From contig NZ_CP032684.1 in NCBI RefSeq assembly GCF_003627795.1, positions 2,953,001 to 3,017,000 of the forward strand: a stretch of DNA of 64,000 nucleotides, given 5' to 3'. The stretch comes from Rhizobium sp. CCGE531 (GTDB lineage Bacteria > Pseudomonadota > Alphaproteobacteria > Rhizobiales > Rhizobiaceae). Of this stretch, positions 16,803 through 25,744 are shown piece by piece (within the stretch, counting starts at the first letter, position 1; each line of letters begins with the position of its first letter). The position numbers were made by a program, and so were the translations under genes. The notes beneath the pieces were generated by a model. That model did not search any database, was not told where the DNA came from, and saw nothing but the letters and a program-made list of their open reading frames with translations.

Positions 16803-17636
16803 TCAGATACGCCCGTTCTTCGCAGCCATCTCGAAGAGCGCGATGCCGCTGGCTGTCGCGACATTGAGGCTGTCCAGCCCCGGCGCCTGCGGGATGCGCA
16901 CGCTGCCGAAGGCGGAAAGGATGCTTTCGGGCAGGCCGTCCCCTTCCGTGCCGACGACAAGCGCCATGCGCTCCGACGCCGCGACATCGCGAATATCGAC
17001 GGTGCCACCTGGCGACAGGCTCCAGATCGCAAAGCGGCGCTCGGCGAGCGCCGTAAGCAACTCGACGCCGCTCGATTGCCGACGATAAGGTATGGTCAGG
17101 ATGGAGCCGACCGAAACCCGCAGCGCCTTGCGATAGAGCGGATCGCAACAGCTCTCGTCGAGCAGCACCGCATCCGCGCCGAAGGCCGCCGCATTGCGGA
17201 ACATCGAACCCATATTGTCGTGATTGGAAATACCGCAGCCGACGAGCACCAGTGCCCGCTTCGGGAGGCGGTCGAGAAGGCCGTTCATCCCCTCTTTCGC
17301 CGTCCTGCGCCCCAGTGCTAGAACACCGCGATGCAGATGAAAGCCGACAATGCCGTCGAGCACCTCGGCGGCCGCGACATAGATCGGGACGCCTGGTGGG
17401 AAGGTGTCGATGATGTCGTTCAAGCCGGCAACGCGATTTTTGAGCAGCAGCACTTTCTCCGCGACGAAATCACCGCCCGCCTCATGCGCGCCGGCGAGAA
17501 GCCGCAGCACCACGGTCCCTTCCGCGATGAAACGGTTCTCTCGACCTGTGAGATCGCGTTCGCGGATATTGCGGAATTCGGCGATGCGCGGATCGTCTGG
17601 ATGCGTGATCTCGATGGGCCGCTCGCTCGTCATCAT
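16803..17636 (-). CDS. SpoU/TrmH-family RNA 2'-O-methyltransferase
   Basis: The product is about 277 residues from MMTSERPIEITHPDDPR; either of two adjacent ATGs could be used. The C-terminal SPOUT domain shows the three family motifs: ISNHDNMGSMFRNAAAFGAD, LVVGTEGDGLPESIL and VRIPQAPGLDSLNVATASGI. An N-terminal substrate-binding domain precedes it. These enzymes methylate a ribose in tRNA or rRNA using AdoMet. The RNA target cannot be read from sequence. The stop lies 9 bp from the convergent coiled-coil gene, and the gene follows a small membrane protein gene on the same strand by 7 bp. Confidence 0.9.
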   Translation of the reverse strand: MMTSERPIEITHPDDPRIAEFRNIRERDLTGRENRFIAEGTVVLRLLAGAHEAGGDFVAEKVLLLKNRVAGLNDIIDTFPPGVPIYVAAAEVLDGIVGFHLHRGVLALGRRTAKEGMNGLLDRLPKRALVLVGCGISNHDNMGSMFRNAAAFGADAVLLDESCCDPLYRKALRVSVGSILTIPYRRQSSGVELLTALAERRFAIWSLSPGGTVDIRDVAASERMALVVGTEGDGLPESILSAFGSVRIPQAPGLDSLNVATASGIALFEMAAKNGRI

Positions 17637-17643
17637 CAGGCCG

Positions 17644-18021
17644 TCAGTTGGACAGCGATATGGTCGCCACGATGCGGCCGATACCGTAGTCGAAGACGAT
17701 GGCCTGGCGCTGGCCGCCGGCAAGCGTGCCGTAGAACAGGACTTGATTGCCCGACAGCGCCGTGGATTGAACGGTAAAACCCGCCGGCAGCAATGCCGTC
17801 ACGGCAACCGGGGCATCGGACGGGATGCCGGAAGCCGCCTGTCCTACCGGCTTGGCCGATGGCTTCATCGTCTTGTAGACAACGGCGCCGAAGACAGCCA
17901 TAAGGCTCACCACCATAACGGCCGCGGAGACGATCTGCAGGCGGATCATCTTGCGTCGGACTTTCTCCAGGGCCGGATCGAGGGGCTTTTCCTCTTGATC
18001 GTCTGGCTCGAGATTCGTCAT
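17644..18021 (-). CDS. Small single-pass membrane protein, unknown function
   Basis: The product is 125 residues from MTNLEPDDQEEKPLDPALEK. An acidic then basic cytoplasmic head is followed by one membrane helix (IVSAAVMVVSLMAVFGAVVY, about 32-52). A short periplasmic domain then follows (VTALLPAGFTVQSTALSGN, VLFYGTLAGGQRQAIVFDYG). I do not recognise a characterised family. It is divergent from the rluD-type gene, whose TTG start is 49 bp away, and 7 bp upstream of the methyltransferase gene, so it is probably co-transcribed with the latter. Confidence 0.75.
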   Translation of the reverse strand: MTNLEPDDQEEKPLDPALEKVRRKMIRLQIVSAAVMVVSLMAVFGAVVYKTMKPSAKPVGQAASGIPSDAPVAVTALLPAGFTVQSTALSGNQVLFYGTLAGGQRQAIVFDYGIGRIVATISLSN

Positions 18022-18070
18022 CGATGCGTCCTTACTGATTGAGAGCGCCTTGTGCGCCGGAGAAATACAC

Positions 18071-19096
18071 TTGAGCGACCCCTTTAAAGAAGCCGCGGGC
18101 AATAGAAAAGTCCTTACCGCCGATGAAAGTGCCGAAGGACGGCTCGATGCGTGGCTGACGGCCGAGATCGGCGACGAATTCTCCCGCAGCCGCGTGCAGG
18201 CGCTGATCAAGCAGGGCTCGGTTCTGCTCAACAATACCCCTGTGACTGACGCCAAGCGCAAGGTGCGCGCCGGCGACGTCTATGAGATCACCCTGCCCGA
18301 GCCGGAGGATCCGACGCCGCAGGGCGAGGATATCCCGCTCGACGTCCTCTATGAGGACGATGATGTGATCGTCATCTCCAAGCCCGCCGGGCTGGTCGTC
18401 CATCCCGCCGCCGGCAATTGGACGGGCACGCTGGTCAATGCGCTGATCCATCATTGCGGCAACAGTCTTTCCGGCATCGGCGGCGTCCGCCGCCCGGGCA
18501 TCGTCCATCGGCTGGACAAGGATACGACGGGTGTGATGGTCGTCGCCAAGAACGATGTCGCCCACCGGCATCTGTCGCTGCAATTTGCCGATCATGGCAG
18601 GACGACCTCGCTGGAACGTGCCTATCAGGCAATCGTCTGGGGGCGCCCCCGCCAGCTTGTCGGCACCATCGATGCACCCCTCGGCCGGTCGAGCAGCGAC
18701 CGCACGCGCCGCGCCGTCAAGCGCCCGGATTCGCAGGAAGCCGATGAGGCCATCACGCATTACGAGGTGCTGGAGCGCTTTCACGAGACGCCGGACTCGA
18801 CTGCGCTTGCCTCGCTGATCGATTGCCATCTGGAAACCGGCCGCACCCACCAGATCCGCGTGCACATGGCGCATATCGGCAACCCGCTGCTCGGCGACGC
18901 CGTCTATGGCGGTGGTTTCAAGACCAAGGCCAATCTTCTGCCGGAGGCCGCAAAGCAGGTCGTCAACCGCTTCCCCCGCCAGGCGCTGCACGCCTATATG
19001 CTGCAATTCGAGCATCCGCGTACCGGCGAAGTCATGCACTTCGAAGCGCCCCTGCCCGACGACATGGAAGAGCTGGCGGCGGCGCTGAGGGGATAA
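18071..19096 (+). CDS. rluD: RluD-type 23S rRNA pseudouridine synthase
   Basis: The product is 341 residues, starting at a TTG (MSDPFKEAAGNRK) with a well-placed GGAG 8 nt upstream. That site decides the start over another TTG 21 bp earlier. An S4 RNA-binding domain (GRLDAWLTAEI to VLLNNTPVTDAKRKVRAGD, about 17-85) precedes the catalytic domain with the active-site motif RPGIVHRLDKDTTGVMVV. RluA-family motifs HLETGRTHQIRVHMAHIG and GDAVYGGG follow. The enzyme makes pseudouridines in helix 69 of 23S rRNA if truly RluD; RluC-like specificity cannot be excluded. Confidence 0.92.
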   Translation: MSDPFKEAAGNRKVLTADESAEGRLDAWLTAEIGDEFSRSRVQALIKQGSVLLNNTPVTDAKRKVRAGDVYEITLPEPEDPTPQGEDIPLDVLYEDDDVIVISKPAGLVVHPAAGNWTGTLVNALIHHCGNSLSGIGGVRRPGIVHRLDKDTTGVMVVAKNDVAHRHLSLQFADHGRTTSLERAYQAIVWGRPRQLVGTIDAPLGRSSSDRTRRAVKRPDSQEADEAITHYEVLERFHETPDSTALASLIDCHLETGRTHQIRVHMAHIGNPLLGDAVYGGGFKTKANLLPEAAKQVVNRFPRQALHAYMLQFEHPRTGEVMHFEAPLPDDMEELAAALRG

Positions 19097-19467
19097 GCGA
19101 CGAGGCTTCTCGGCTTCACCGCTGGACGCCCGCGACCTGCCGCCCTATAATATGAGATATGGAGGACCGAAGTCCGAGCGCTTGTGCCTGTCGAAAACGC
19201 GACCGCGTTTTCGGGGTCGATATGGCTAAATCGTCTGGCGCTGGACTATTCGGGAGGATAATCCCAAGGGCGATGTCACGGCGAGACCAGTGGTCACGCT
19301 GCGATAACACTTGCGTGACCAGATCCTTGAATCACCGTTTTGCCGTACTTATCTTTACATTGGTTCAGTGCGGGGTCCTCGGACCCGTACGCCTTGGTCC
19401 GCTTCGCAGAAGGCGCGCAAATACGCCCCCAGAAGGAACCAGATCTTGAATAGGAGGGTGCACAATC
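19097..19467. other. rpoH leader and promoter region
   Basis: About 370 bp without a gene. Two inverted repeats lie here: CGAAAACGC / GCGTTTTCG at 19192-19213, loop 4, and GGTCACGC / GCGTGACC at 19292-19320, loop 13. The first may terminate rluD transcripts but lacks a T-run. A heat-shock-type promoter candidate is listed separately. A strong AGGAGG lies just before rpoH. Confidence 0.55.
19326..19357 (+). promoter_or_regulatory. Candidate RpoH-type (heat-shock) promoter of rpoH
   Basis: CTTG, an 18-bp spacer and CTTATCTTTA resemble the alphaproteobacterial heat-shock consensus (CTTG, 17-18 bp, CYTATNTNNG). The match ends about 110 bp upstream of the rpoH start. It would imply self-activation of rpoH. 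Inference from motif only. Confidence 0.4.
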
Positions 19468-20376
19468 ATGGCCCGTAATACCTTGCCATCCATCGCCGCC
19501 GGTGAAGCCGGCCTCAATCGCTATCTCGACGAAATCCGCAAGTTCCCCATGCTGGAACCGCAGGAAGAGTACATGCTCGCCAAGCGCTATGCGGAACATG
19601 CCGACCGTCAGGCCGCGCACAGGCTCGTCACCAGCCATCTGCGCCTCGTGGCGAAGATCGCCATGGGCTATCGCGGCTATGGCCTGCCGATCGGCGAAGT
19701 CGTGTCGGAAGGCAATGTCGGCCTGATGCAGGCCGTGAAGAAGTTTGACCCGGAACGCGGCTTCCGCCTAGCAACCTACGCCATGTGGTGGATCAAGGCG
19801 TCGATCCAGGAATATATCCTGCGCTCATGGTCGCTGGTGAAGATGGGCACCACCGCCAATCAGAAGCGCCTGTTCTTCAACCTGCGCCGCTTGAAGGGCC
19901 GTATCCAGGCCATCGACGACGGCGATCTGAAGCCGGAACATGTCACCGAGATCGCCACCAAGCTGAAGGTCTCGGAAGAGGAAGTCGTTTCGATGAACCG
20001 CCGCCTTTCCGGCGACGCTTCGCTGAACGCGCCGATCAAGGCTGCCGAAGGCGATTCCGGCCAGTGGCAGGATTGGCTGGTGGATGATCACGACAGCCAG
20101 GAAGACGTGCTGATCGAACAGGACGAGCTCGACACGCGCCGCCGCATGCTGGCGCGCGCCATGGGCGTGCTGAACGATCGCGAGCGCCGCATCTTCGAGG
20201 CACGCCGCCTCGCCGATGAGCCGGTGACATTGGAAGATCTCTCGACGGAATTCGACATCAGCCGCGAACGCGTCCGCCAGATCGAGGTTCGCGCCTTCGA
20301 AAAGGTTCAGGAAGCCGTGCAGAAGGATGCGCTGGAACGCGCCAAGGCGCTGCGCGTCGTCGAAGCGACAGCCTGA
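19468..20376 (+). CDS. rpoH: RNA polymerase heat-shock sigma factor RpoH (sigma-32)
   Basis: The product is 302 residues, normal for RpoH. Region 2 contains LRLVAKIAMGYRGYGLPIGE and VKKFDPERGFRLATYAMWWI. The diagnostic RpoH box is present (NQKRLFFNLRRLKGR, near residue 130), as is the region 4 helix-turn-helix EFDISRERVRQIEVRAFEKV. It directs RNA polymerase to heat-shock and stress genes. Rhizobia often carry two rpoH genes, and I cannot tell which this is. It has an ideal AGGAGG site and a bidirectional terminator after it. Confidence 0.96.
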   Translation: MARNTLPSIAAGEAGLNRYLDEIRKFPMLEPQEEYMLAKRYAEHADRQAAHRLVTSHLRLVAKIAMGYRGYGLPIGEVVSEGNVGLMQAVKKFDPERGFRLATYAMWWIKASIQEYILRSWSLVKMGTTANQKRLFFNLRRLKGRIQAIDDGDLKPEHVTEIATKLKVSEEEVVSMNRRLSGDASLNAPIKAAEGDSGQWQDWLVDDHDSQEDVLIEQDELDTRRRMLARAMGVLNDRERRIFEARRLADEPVTLEDLSTEFDISRERVRQIEVRAFEKVQEAVQKDALERAKALRVVEATA

Positions 20377-20411
20377 AACCTATCTCGGAAGGCTTCCAAC
20401 GGGTAGAAATG

Positions 20412-20438
20412 AAAAGGCGGGCCGCAAGCCCGCCTTTT
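20412..20438. terminator. Bidirectional terminator between rpoH and the convergent gene
   Basis: AAAAGGCGGGC / GCCCGCCTTTT, an 11-bp stem with a 5-nt loop, has A-run and T-run on its two sides and serves both rpoH and the leftward gene ending at 20464. Confidence 0.9.
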
Positions 20439-20463
20439 GCATATCCATCTATGTCAGAAAGCC

Positions 20464-22854
20464 TTACTGACCGCTCGACGCGACACCGCCAAGTGCCTGC
20501 CATTCCGAAATTGCCTTGTTGAACGCATCGGTGCCGGTCGGACCCTTTTCCATCGTCAGCAGGGCGCGTCGGCCATTGCGATAGACGACCGGGATGTCGA
20601 TCCAATTGCGGCTTTTCAAGAGATCGAGGTTGGTCTTGCGTGCATCCGGGAAATCGTTGAGCGCGACCATGTAGACATCGTCTGTCACCTTGGCCGGCAC
20701 CGCGATCAACGCATCGCCGCGATCCTGTTCGGTCGCCTTCAGCGCAACGCGCTGTACATTATCGATCGCCCCGCCTTCGAATGTCGGGGGGACCTGGAAT
20801 GCCAGCTCGATCAGATGGCTCGCCGGAAGCGAGGAATCCGAATTCCGCGAAACGGTGATCGTGGCGGTCAGGCCGCGATCCGGAACGCTGATAAGCCCCT
20901 GTACCGAAGGCTCCGGCCGGCCATCGGCCCCCTTGCCTTCCTGAACGGACCAGGTGACGGTGCCCTGGAAGGCAGACGGCGAGGTTTGGCCAAGGCGCTC
21001 CTCATAGAGGAAAACCTTCTGCCCGTCGGTAGCTGCCGCCGTCTGCTGCGTCACGGGCGGCGGCTGATTGGCGGGTGCCTGCTGTTGCTGGCTGGCCGCG
21101 GGTGCCTGTTGGTCCGTGGAAGCGGATGGGCTTGGCGCGGCAGCCGCGGGCGCCTGGGTCTGCGCGGCAGCGGCATTGTTCGCGGGCGGCGTCGCCGTCG
21201 CGGACGGTGCGGCGGAAGCAACATTCTGCTCAGCTACGGACTTGCCCTCGACGACACCCGGCTGACCGTTCGGAGCCGGCCCCTCATCCTTTTCGGCACC
21301 GTTGGTCAGAAGACGCTGCGTGAACTTCGTATTGACCGTATTCGGGTCGCTGGTTACAGCGGCGACATTCGTATTGCCGGCGCCCGACGGCTGCTGGGTC
21401 GCCGCATTTTTCTGCTGCGGTGCAGCCGCCTGCTGCTGGGCAGGGGCGGAAGCGTTACCGTTCTTCGCGGCATCTTTGCCCGCCGTATCCGTAGCCGGTG
21501 GTGTCGCCCCGTTCTTCGTTGCAGAGCTAACGAGCTTCGTTACCATGTTGTTGAGCGCATCACGGTTCAGCCAGGCTGCGTAGCCACCTCCCCCTACGAC
21601 CGCAAGTCCCACAAGCGTGACGATGATGCCGGTGATATTGAAACGACGGCGCTTCGGCTCCATGCGGAAGCTGCGGCCCTGCAGTTTTGCCGCCATGGCC
21701 TGATCGAGATCAGGCGGAACTGAGGAGCCACCGCCCCGCTCGTCTTCCGCGCGCTTGTCGAAGCCGGCAAGCTCCTTGAGCTCGCGCCAGCCATCGTTGG
21801 CGGCATCCGCATCCGGTGCCGTCTTGCTGGGGGGATGCACATCCGCAAAGAGATCGACGTCGTCAAAGGCGTTTTCCGGCATCTGCCGAGCCGGCTGCTG
21901 GACCGGCGTGCCAGCCGCAGGCGAAGGCTGCAATTCCTCGAAGACATCGGCATCCCAGGCAAAGCCCTTGTTGATGGCGGGCGCCTTCGCGGTCTCGGGT
22001 GCCTCGACGGGATGGCCGAACGGCGTCTCCGCGAAAGCCGCGGCCGGCATGACCGGCTCGGGCTCGGAATGACGAGTCGGCGCATCCACCTCGGCCCAGA
22101 TCTGCTCGACCTGGCTTATGACGTCGTCAACCGGCGTGGATCGCGCGCCTTGTGCGGGCGCCGCGTGGACAGGCTCTACGGCAACCGCCGGCGCCTCTTC
22201 CACATGATGTTGCGGCTCGTCCTGATAAACCGGCTCGAGGGTCGGTTCCTCGTCTATCTCGGCATGGTGCTCGACGCCGGCATGTGCATGTTCGGCAGCC
22301 GGAACATGGGGCTCCTCTTCGCGGTGCGGCTCGCCCCATTCCTCGACAGGCTGATGCTCATGCGCATGGTCCTGCTCGCCATGCGAAGCAGGCTCCTCGT
22401 GAGCGGGCTCCTCATGGACGGGTTCTTCATGGGCCGGCTGAGCAACCTCGCCCTCCTCATGGGCATGAACCGCGGCCGGAGCGGCCACAGGCTCTTCCAC
22501 ATCCGCTTCGGCATGGACTTCTTCAGCCTGATGTTGCTCGTGAACAGGCTCGGGAGCGACATCCTCGTGCACCACGGGCTCGTGCGCCGCAGGCTCGTGC
22601 ACCACGGGCGCTTCCGCAACCGGTTCCTCGGCTCCAGGAAGGGCCTCGGCATGCTCGGCCTCGACCTCGACGATTGCGACCTCGAGCTTGTCGAGCTGAC
22701 GGCGCAGCATTTCCTCGGGGGGGCGCGGTTTCATGCTCTCGAGCTGCCGTTGCACGGCACCACGAGCTCGATCGTAAACCTTGACCCGCATTTCGGGAGT
22801 ATTTTCGGCCAGGCCGTCAACGGCCCGTCGAATAACTGCTACAAAATCCGCCAT
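20464..22854 (-). CDS. Large membrane protein with His/Glu-rich cytoplasmic region, unknown function
   Basis: The product is 796 residues. A short N-terminal helical domain (1-65, FVAVIRRAVDGLAENTP and RRQLDKLEVAI) is followed by a low-complexity acidic region with 25 histidines between residues 68 and 230, largely in HEEP-like repeats. One membrane helix at about 405-429 follows a KRRR stop, giving a cytoplasmic N-terminus. The periplasmic part has a long Q/A/P/T-rich linker (about 440-610) and a globular C-terminal domain (QKVFLYEERLGQT to the end). I know no named family. The His-rich region could bind metal ions. It lies between purA and rpoH and is convergent with rpoH. Confidence 0.85.
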   Translation of the reverse strand: MADFVAVIRRAVDGLAENTPEMRVKVYDRARGAVQRQLESMKPRPPEEMLRRQLDKLEVAIVEVEAEHAEALPGAEEPVAEAPVVHEPAAHEPVVHEDVAPEPVHEQHQAEEVHAEADVEEPVAAPAAVHAHEEGEVAQPAHEEPVHEEPAHEEPASHGEQDHAHEHQPVEEWGEPHREEEPHVPAAEHAHAGVEHHAEIDEEPTLEPVYQDEPQHHVEEAPAVAVEPVHAAPAQGARSTPVDDVISQVEQIWAEVDAPTRHSEPEPVMPAAAFAETPFGHPVEAPETAKAPAINKGFAWDADVFEELQPSPAAGTPVQQPARQMPENAFDDVDLFADVHPPSKTAPDADAANDGWRELKELAGFDKRAEDERGGGSSVPPDLDQAMAAKLQGRSFRMEPKRRRFNITGIIVTLVGLAVVGGGGYAAWLNRDALNNMVTKLVSSATKNGATPPATDTAGKDAAKNGNASAPAQQQAAAPQQKNAATQQPSGAGNTNVAAVTSDPNTVNTKFTQRLLTNGAEKDEGPAPNGQPGVVEGKSVAEQNVASAAPSATATPPANNAAAAQTQAPAAAAPSPSASTDQQAPAASQQQQAPANQPPPVTQQTAAATDGQKVFLYEERLGQTSPSAFQGTVTWSVQEGKGADGRPEPSVQGLISVPDRGLTATITVSRNSDSSLPASHLIELAFQVPPTFEGGAIDNVQRVALKATEQDRGDALIAVPAKVTDDVYMVALNDFPDARKTNLDLLKSRNWIDIPVVYRNGRRALLTMEKGPTGTDAFNKAISEWQALGGVASSGQ

Positions 22855-22915
22855 CAGTACTTTCTCATGATGCCCGGCGGGCAGCCGGGCCAGGATTCGT
22901 CATAGATACGCGACT

Positions 22916-24211
22916 TTAGCCTTCAAAGGGGTCAGTCACAAGTATGGTGTCCTCACGCTCGGGACTGGTCGAAAGCAGCGCCACCGGCGCGCCGATCAGC
23001 TCTTCCACCTGGCGGACATATTTGATCGCCTGCGCCGGCAGATCGGCCCATTTGCGCGCGCCGACGGTCGATTCCTTCCAGCCTTCGAGCGTGATGTAGA
23101 CCGGCTCGACGCGGGCCTGTGCCGCCTGGCTTGCCGGCAGGTAGTCGATTTCCTTGCCGTCGAGCGTGTAGCCGACGCAGATCTTCAGCTCGTCGAGGCC
23201 GTCGAGCACGTCGAGCTTGGTAAGCGCAATACCGGTGATGCCCGAGGTCTTCACCGTCTGGCGCACCAGCACGGCGTCGAACCAGCCGCAGCGGCGCGGA
23301 CGGCCGGTATTGACGCCCACTTCGCGGCCGACGGTCGACAGGTGCTTGCCGATCTCGTCATGCAGTTCGCAGGGGAACGGTCCCTCGCCGACGCGGGTCG
23401 TATAGGCCTTGGTAATGCCGAGCACATAGCCAAGGGCCGTCGGACCGAGTCCCGAACCGGCCGCTGCCTGTCCGGCCACCGTGTTGGACGAGGTCACGAA
23501 CGGATATGTGCCGTGGTCGTTATCCAGCAGCGCGCCCTGCGCGCCTTCGAAAAGAATGCGGGCGCCGGCCTTGCGCTGCTCGTCGAGCAACCGCCAGACC
23601 TGATCGATATAGGGAAGAATATGCTCCGCGACGGAGCTGAGCTCTTCGTGCAGGGCATCGAAGGAGATCTCGTTGACGCCCATGCCGCGGCGCAGCGCAT
23701 TGTGATGGGTCAGAAGCCGGTCGATCTTGGCCGGCAGCGTTTCCGGTTCGGCGAGATCGATGACGCGGATGGCGCGGCGACCGACCTTGTCTTCATAGGC
23801 GGGACCGATGCCGCGGCGCGTCGTGCCGATCTTCGTACCGCTGTTGGAGGCGGCATCCTCGCGCATCGCGTCCAGATCGCGATGCAGCGACAGGATCAGC
23901 GGCGCGTTCTCGGCAATGCGCAATACATCGGGGGTTACCGCGATGCCCTGGGCGCGCAGTTTTTCCACTTCGGCGACGAAATGGTGGGGATCGACGACGA
24001 CGCCATTGCCGATGACGCTGAGCTTGCCGCGCACGAGCCCGGAAGGCAGCAGCGCCAGCTTGTAGCTGACGCCATCGACGACGAGCGTATGACCAGCATT
24101 ATGGCCGCCCTGAAAGCGTACAATCACATCGGCGCGTTCCGAAAGCCAATCGACAATCTTGCCCTTGCCTTCGTCGCCCCACTGCGAGCCGATCACTACA
24201 ACGTTCGTCAT
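22916..24211 (-). CDS. purA: Adenylosuccinate synthetase
   Basis: The product is 431 residues, the family length. It shows the GTP-binding loop [16 protein letters not shown] (near 8-23), catalytic Asp13 and His41 in GGHNAGHT, the IMP loop [14 protein letters not shown], and the C-terminal [13 protein letters not shown]. It joins IMP and aspartate, using GTP, in the first committed step of AMP synthesis. The gene is complete. A GC-rich hairpin without a T-run lies just past the stop at 22872-22890. Confidence 0.98.
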   Translation of the reverse strand: MTNVVVIGSQWGDEGKGKIVDWLSERADVIVRFQGGHNAGHTLVVDGVSYKLALLPSGLVRGKLSVIGNGVVVDPHHFVAEVEKLRAQGIAVTPDVLRIAENAPLILSLHRDLDAMREDAASNSGTKIGTTRRGIGPAYEDKVGRRAIRVIDLAEPETLPAKIDRLLTHHNALRRGMGVNEISFDALHEELSSVAEHILPYIDQVWRLLDEQRKAGARILFEGAQGALLDNDHGTYPFVTSSNTVAGQAAAGSGLGPTALGYVLGITKAYTTRVGEGPFPCELHDEIGKHLSTVGREVGVNTGRPRRCGWFDAVLVRQTVKTSGITGIALTKLDVLDGLDELKICVGYTLDGKEIDYLPASQAAQARVEPVYITLEGWKESTVGARKWADLPAQAIKYVRQVEELIGAPVALLSTSPEREDTILVTDPFEG

Positions 24212-24415
24212 TTATCCATTCCCGCTTCCTGCGCGCGGAGGCGCGCCTTGCTCAAACCCGCGCATCTATAAAGCTTTGTTTTTCGGAAAGCGACCCTGTT
24301 GTCTCAGGAGATTCGGCTTTTTGCATGACGAATCAGCGCCTCCAACAGGATTTTTCCGATCGGCTGGCCGGATAAGCTTGAGGATCACTCTTACCCGGCC
24401 AAGCATGATCCACCA
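24212..24415. other. Region upstream of purA
   Basis: About 200 bp of promoter-like DNA to the right of purA. I see no gene or clear operator. The coding-like fragment that follows is listed separately. Confidence 0.4.
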
Positions 24416-24559
24416 TCACATGCCGGGCGTATGTGCGACGGCGCGGAAATAGTCCTGCTCGAACGAGGCCATCGCACCGACGGGCTTTCCATCCAGATCA
24501 AGCAGCAAAGCCGGCATCCGCCGGTTGCGATTGAAAGGGTCCGCAGCCGAACGAGCTGG
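24416..24559 (-). pseudogene. In-frame coding-like fragment after the acetyltransferase stop
   Basis: After the TAG of the GNAT gene the same frame stays open for 47 codons, with protein-like composition (FNRNRRMPALLLDLDGKPVG, then MASFEQDYFRAVAHTPGM), before a TGA. It has no start with a ribosome-binding site. It may be the decayed end of another gene or a former C-terminal extension. The family is not recognised, and chance cannot be excluded. Confidence 0.35.
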
Positions 24560-25417
24560 CTATCCGAGCTCTAGCGTGGTCACCCCAAAAACGCGATCGA
24601 GCGGTATTTCCGGCATCTTGCCGCGATACATGCGAGCCGTTTCGAAGACCGGCGACAGATCGCAATCTTCCGCAAGCTTGATGGCGTGAGCATTGTCCAC
24701 CGGCACATCCAGATAGACCGGTGCGCCCTTGGTCTTCGCAAGCAGCCTGCTCAGCAGGGCAAGCGCCACGTCCGGCTTGTTGGCAAACAGCGGACCGATC
24801 TTGTAGCCCTCGAAACAGCGCCGGATCGTGCCGTAGCCGCGAACCCTGCTACCGCCGCCCACGATAAAGGACGTGCGCCTCTCCGGAACACCGCACCAGG
24901 CACGAATGAAGGAATAGCGCAGCCCGGGGAAAATTTCGGCGTCATAGTGCACCAACCCGTCGAGCTTGCCGTCGGTTACGGGCACCACCTGCCTTGCCTG
25001 CTGCTCCCCTATATCGGGCACCTTGGGGATGCCGCCATAGCGCAGGGTCCGATAAGCGGTCTCAAAACCGTGCCGGCGATAGTTTTCCTGTTGCGCAACG
25101 ACCCCATCCAGTCCGACGGTGCGATTGCCGGCAAGCGCCATGCCCTTGTTCCAGAGCTGCTTGCCGTATCCCCTGCCGCGAAGCTCCGGATGGAGAATGT
25201 AAAGGCCAAGAAACGCGAAAGTCTCGCCATATCGAACGACGGAGATGCAGCCGACCGGCACCTCTCCGATCGCGCCGACCAGAAAGCCGGATGGATCTGC
25301 TTCCCAGAAGGCTGGAGCATCATCAATACCGGGGTTCCATCCCTCTTGCCGAGCCCATTCCAGGGCAAGCTCCAGCTCGCCAGCCCGCATTGTACGCACG
25401 GCAAAAGTCGACTTCAT
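24560..25417 (-). CDS. Two-domain GNAT-family N-acetyltransferase
   Basis: The product is 285 residues. The N-terminal GNAT domain (1-130) shows the acetyl-CoA motif ILHPELRGRGYGKQLWNKG. A second GNAT-like C-terminal domain follows (FIVGGGSRVRGYGTIRRC, then GAPVYLDVPVDNAHAIKLAE), as in YitH-like acetyltransferases. The substrate is unknown. The stop codon TAG is followed in frame by a further coding-like stretch, noted separately. The gene stands alone between purA and ugd. Confidence 0.85.
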   Translation of the reverse strand: MKSTFAVRTMRAGELELALEWARQEGWNPGIDDAPAFWEADPSGFLVGAIGEVPVGCISVVRYGETFAFLGLYILHPELRGRGYGKQLWNKGMALAGNRTVGLDGVVAQQENYRRHGFETAYRTLRYGGIPKVPDIGEQQARQVVPVTDGKLDGLVHYDAEIFPGLRYSFIRAWCGVPERRTSFIVGGGSRVRGYGTIRRCFEGYKIGPLFANKPDVALALLSRLLAKTKGAPVYLDVPVDNAHAIKLAEDCDLSPVFETARMYRGKMPEIPLDRVFGVTTLELG

Positions 25418-25744
25418 GCAATAGTCCCGAACCGCCCATTACACAGCCGCTCCCCACGGAACGATTGCGCCCAATTCATCATGCGGCAACATGGTGCCGA
25501 TCACAAGCAATAGCCAACGATAAGTTTAAAGTATAAAGGCTTCGTTTCGCTGGGAACGCAGACTATAGCCCCAGAAGAACCGCATGAATTATGGGTTCCT
25601 ATGTGACACTTCCGTCGTAATTGTCACGGTAGAGGCATCGCATATAGGCGTCCCCCGCGAACCTGTGTATAAGCGCAGGCGATCGCCAATGCCGGCTCTG
25701 CGTTTCGACACCGAAGCCGGCGCAAGCTAGAGGATTGAAGTTTC
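25418..25744. other. Divergent region upstream of ugd
   Basis: About 325 bp between the acetyltransferase and ugd. It holds the inverted repeat at 25603-25627 and an AT-rich segment near 25510-25600. No gene is apparent. Confidence 0.5.
25603..25627. promoter_or_regulatory. Inverted repeat upstream of ugd
   Basis: GTGACA and TGTCAC are separated by 13 bp, about 118 bp before the ugd start. A dimeric regulator could bind such a site. No regulator is assigned. Confidence 0.3.

Noticed and set aside
22872..22890. GC-rich hairpin after purA as a terminator
   Set aside because: The stem is good but there is no T-run on either strand, so it was not listed as a terminator.
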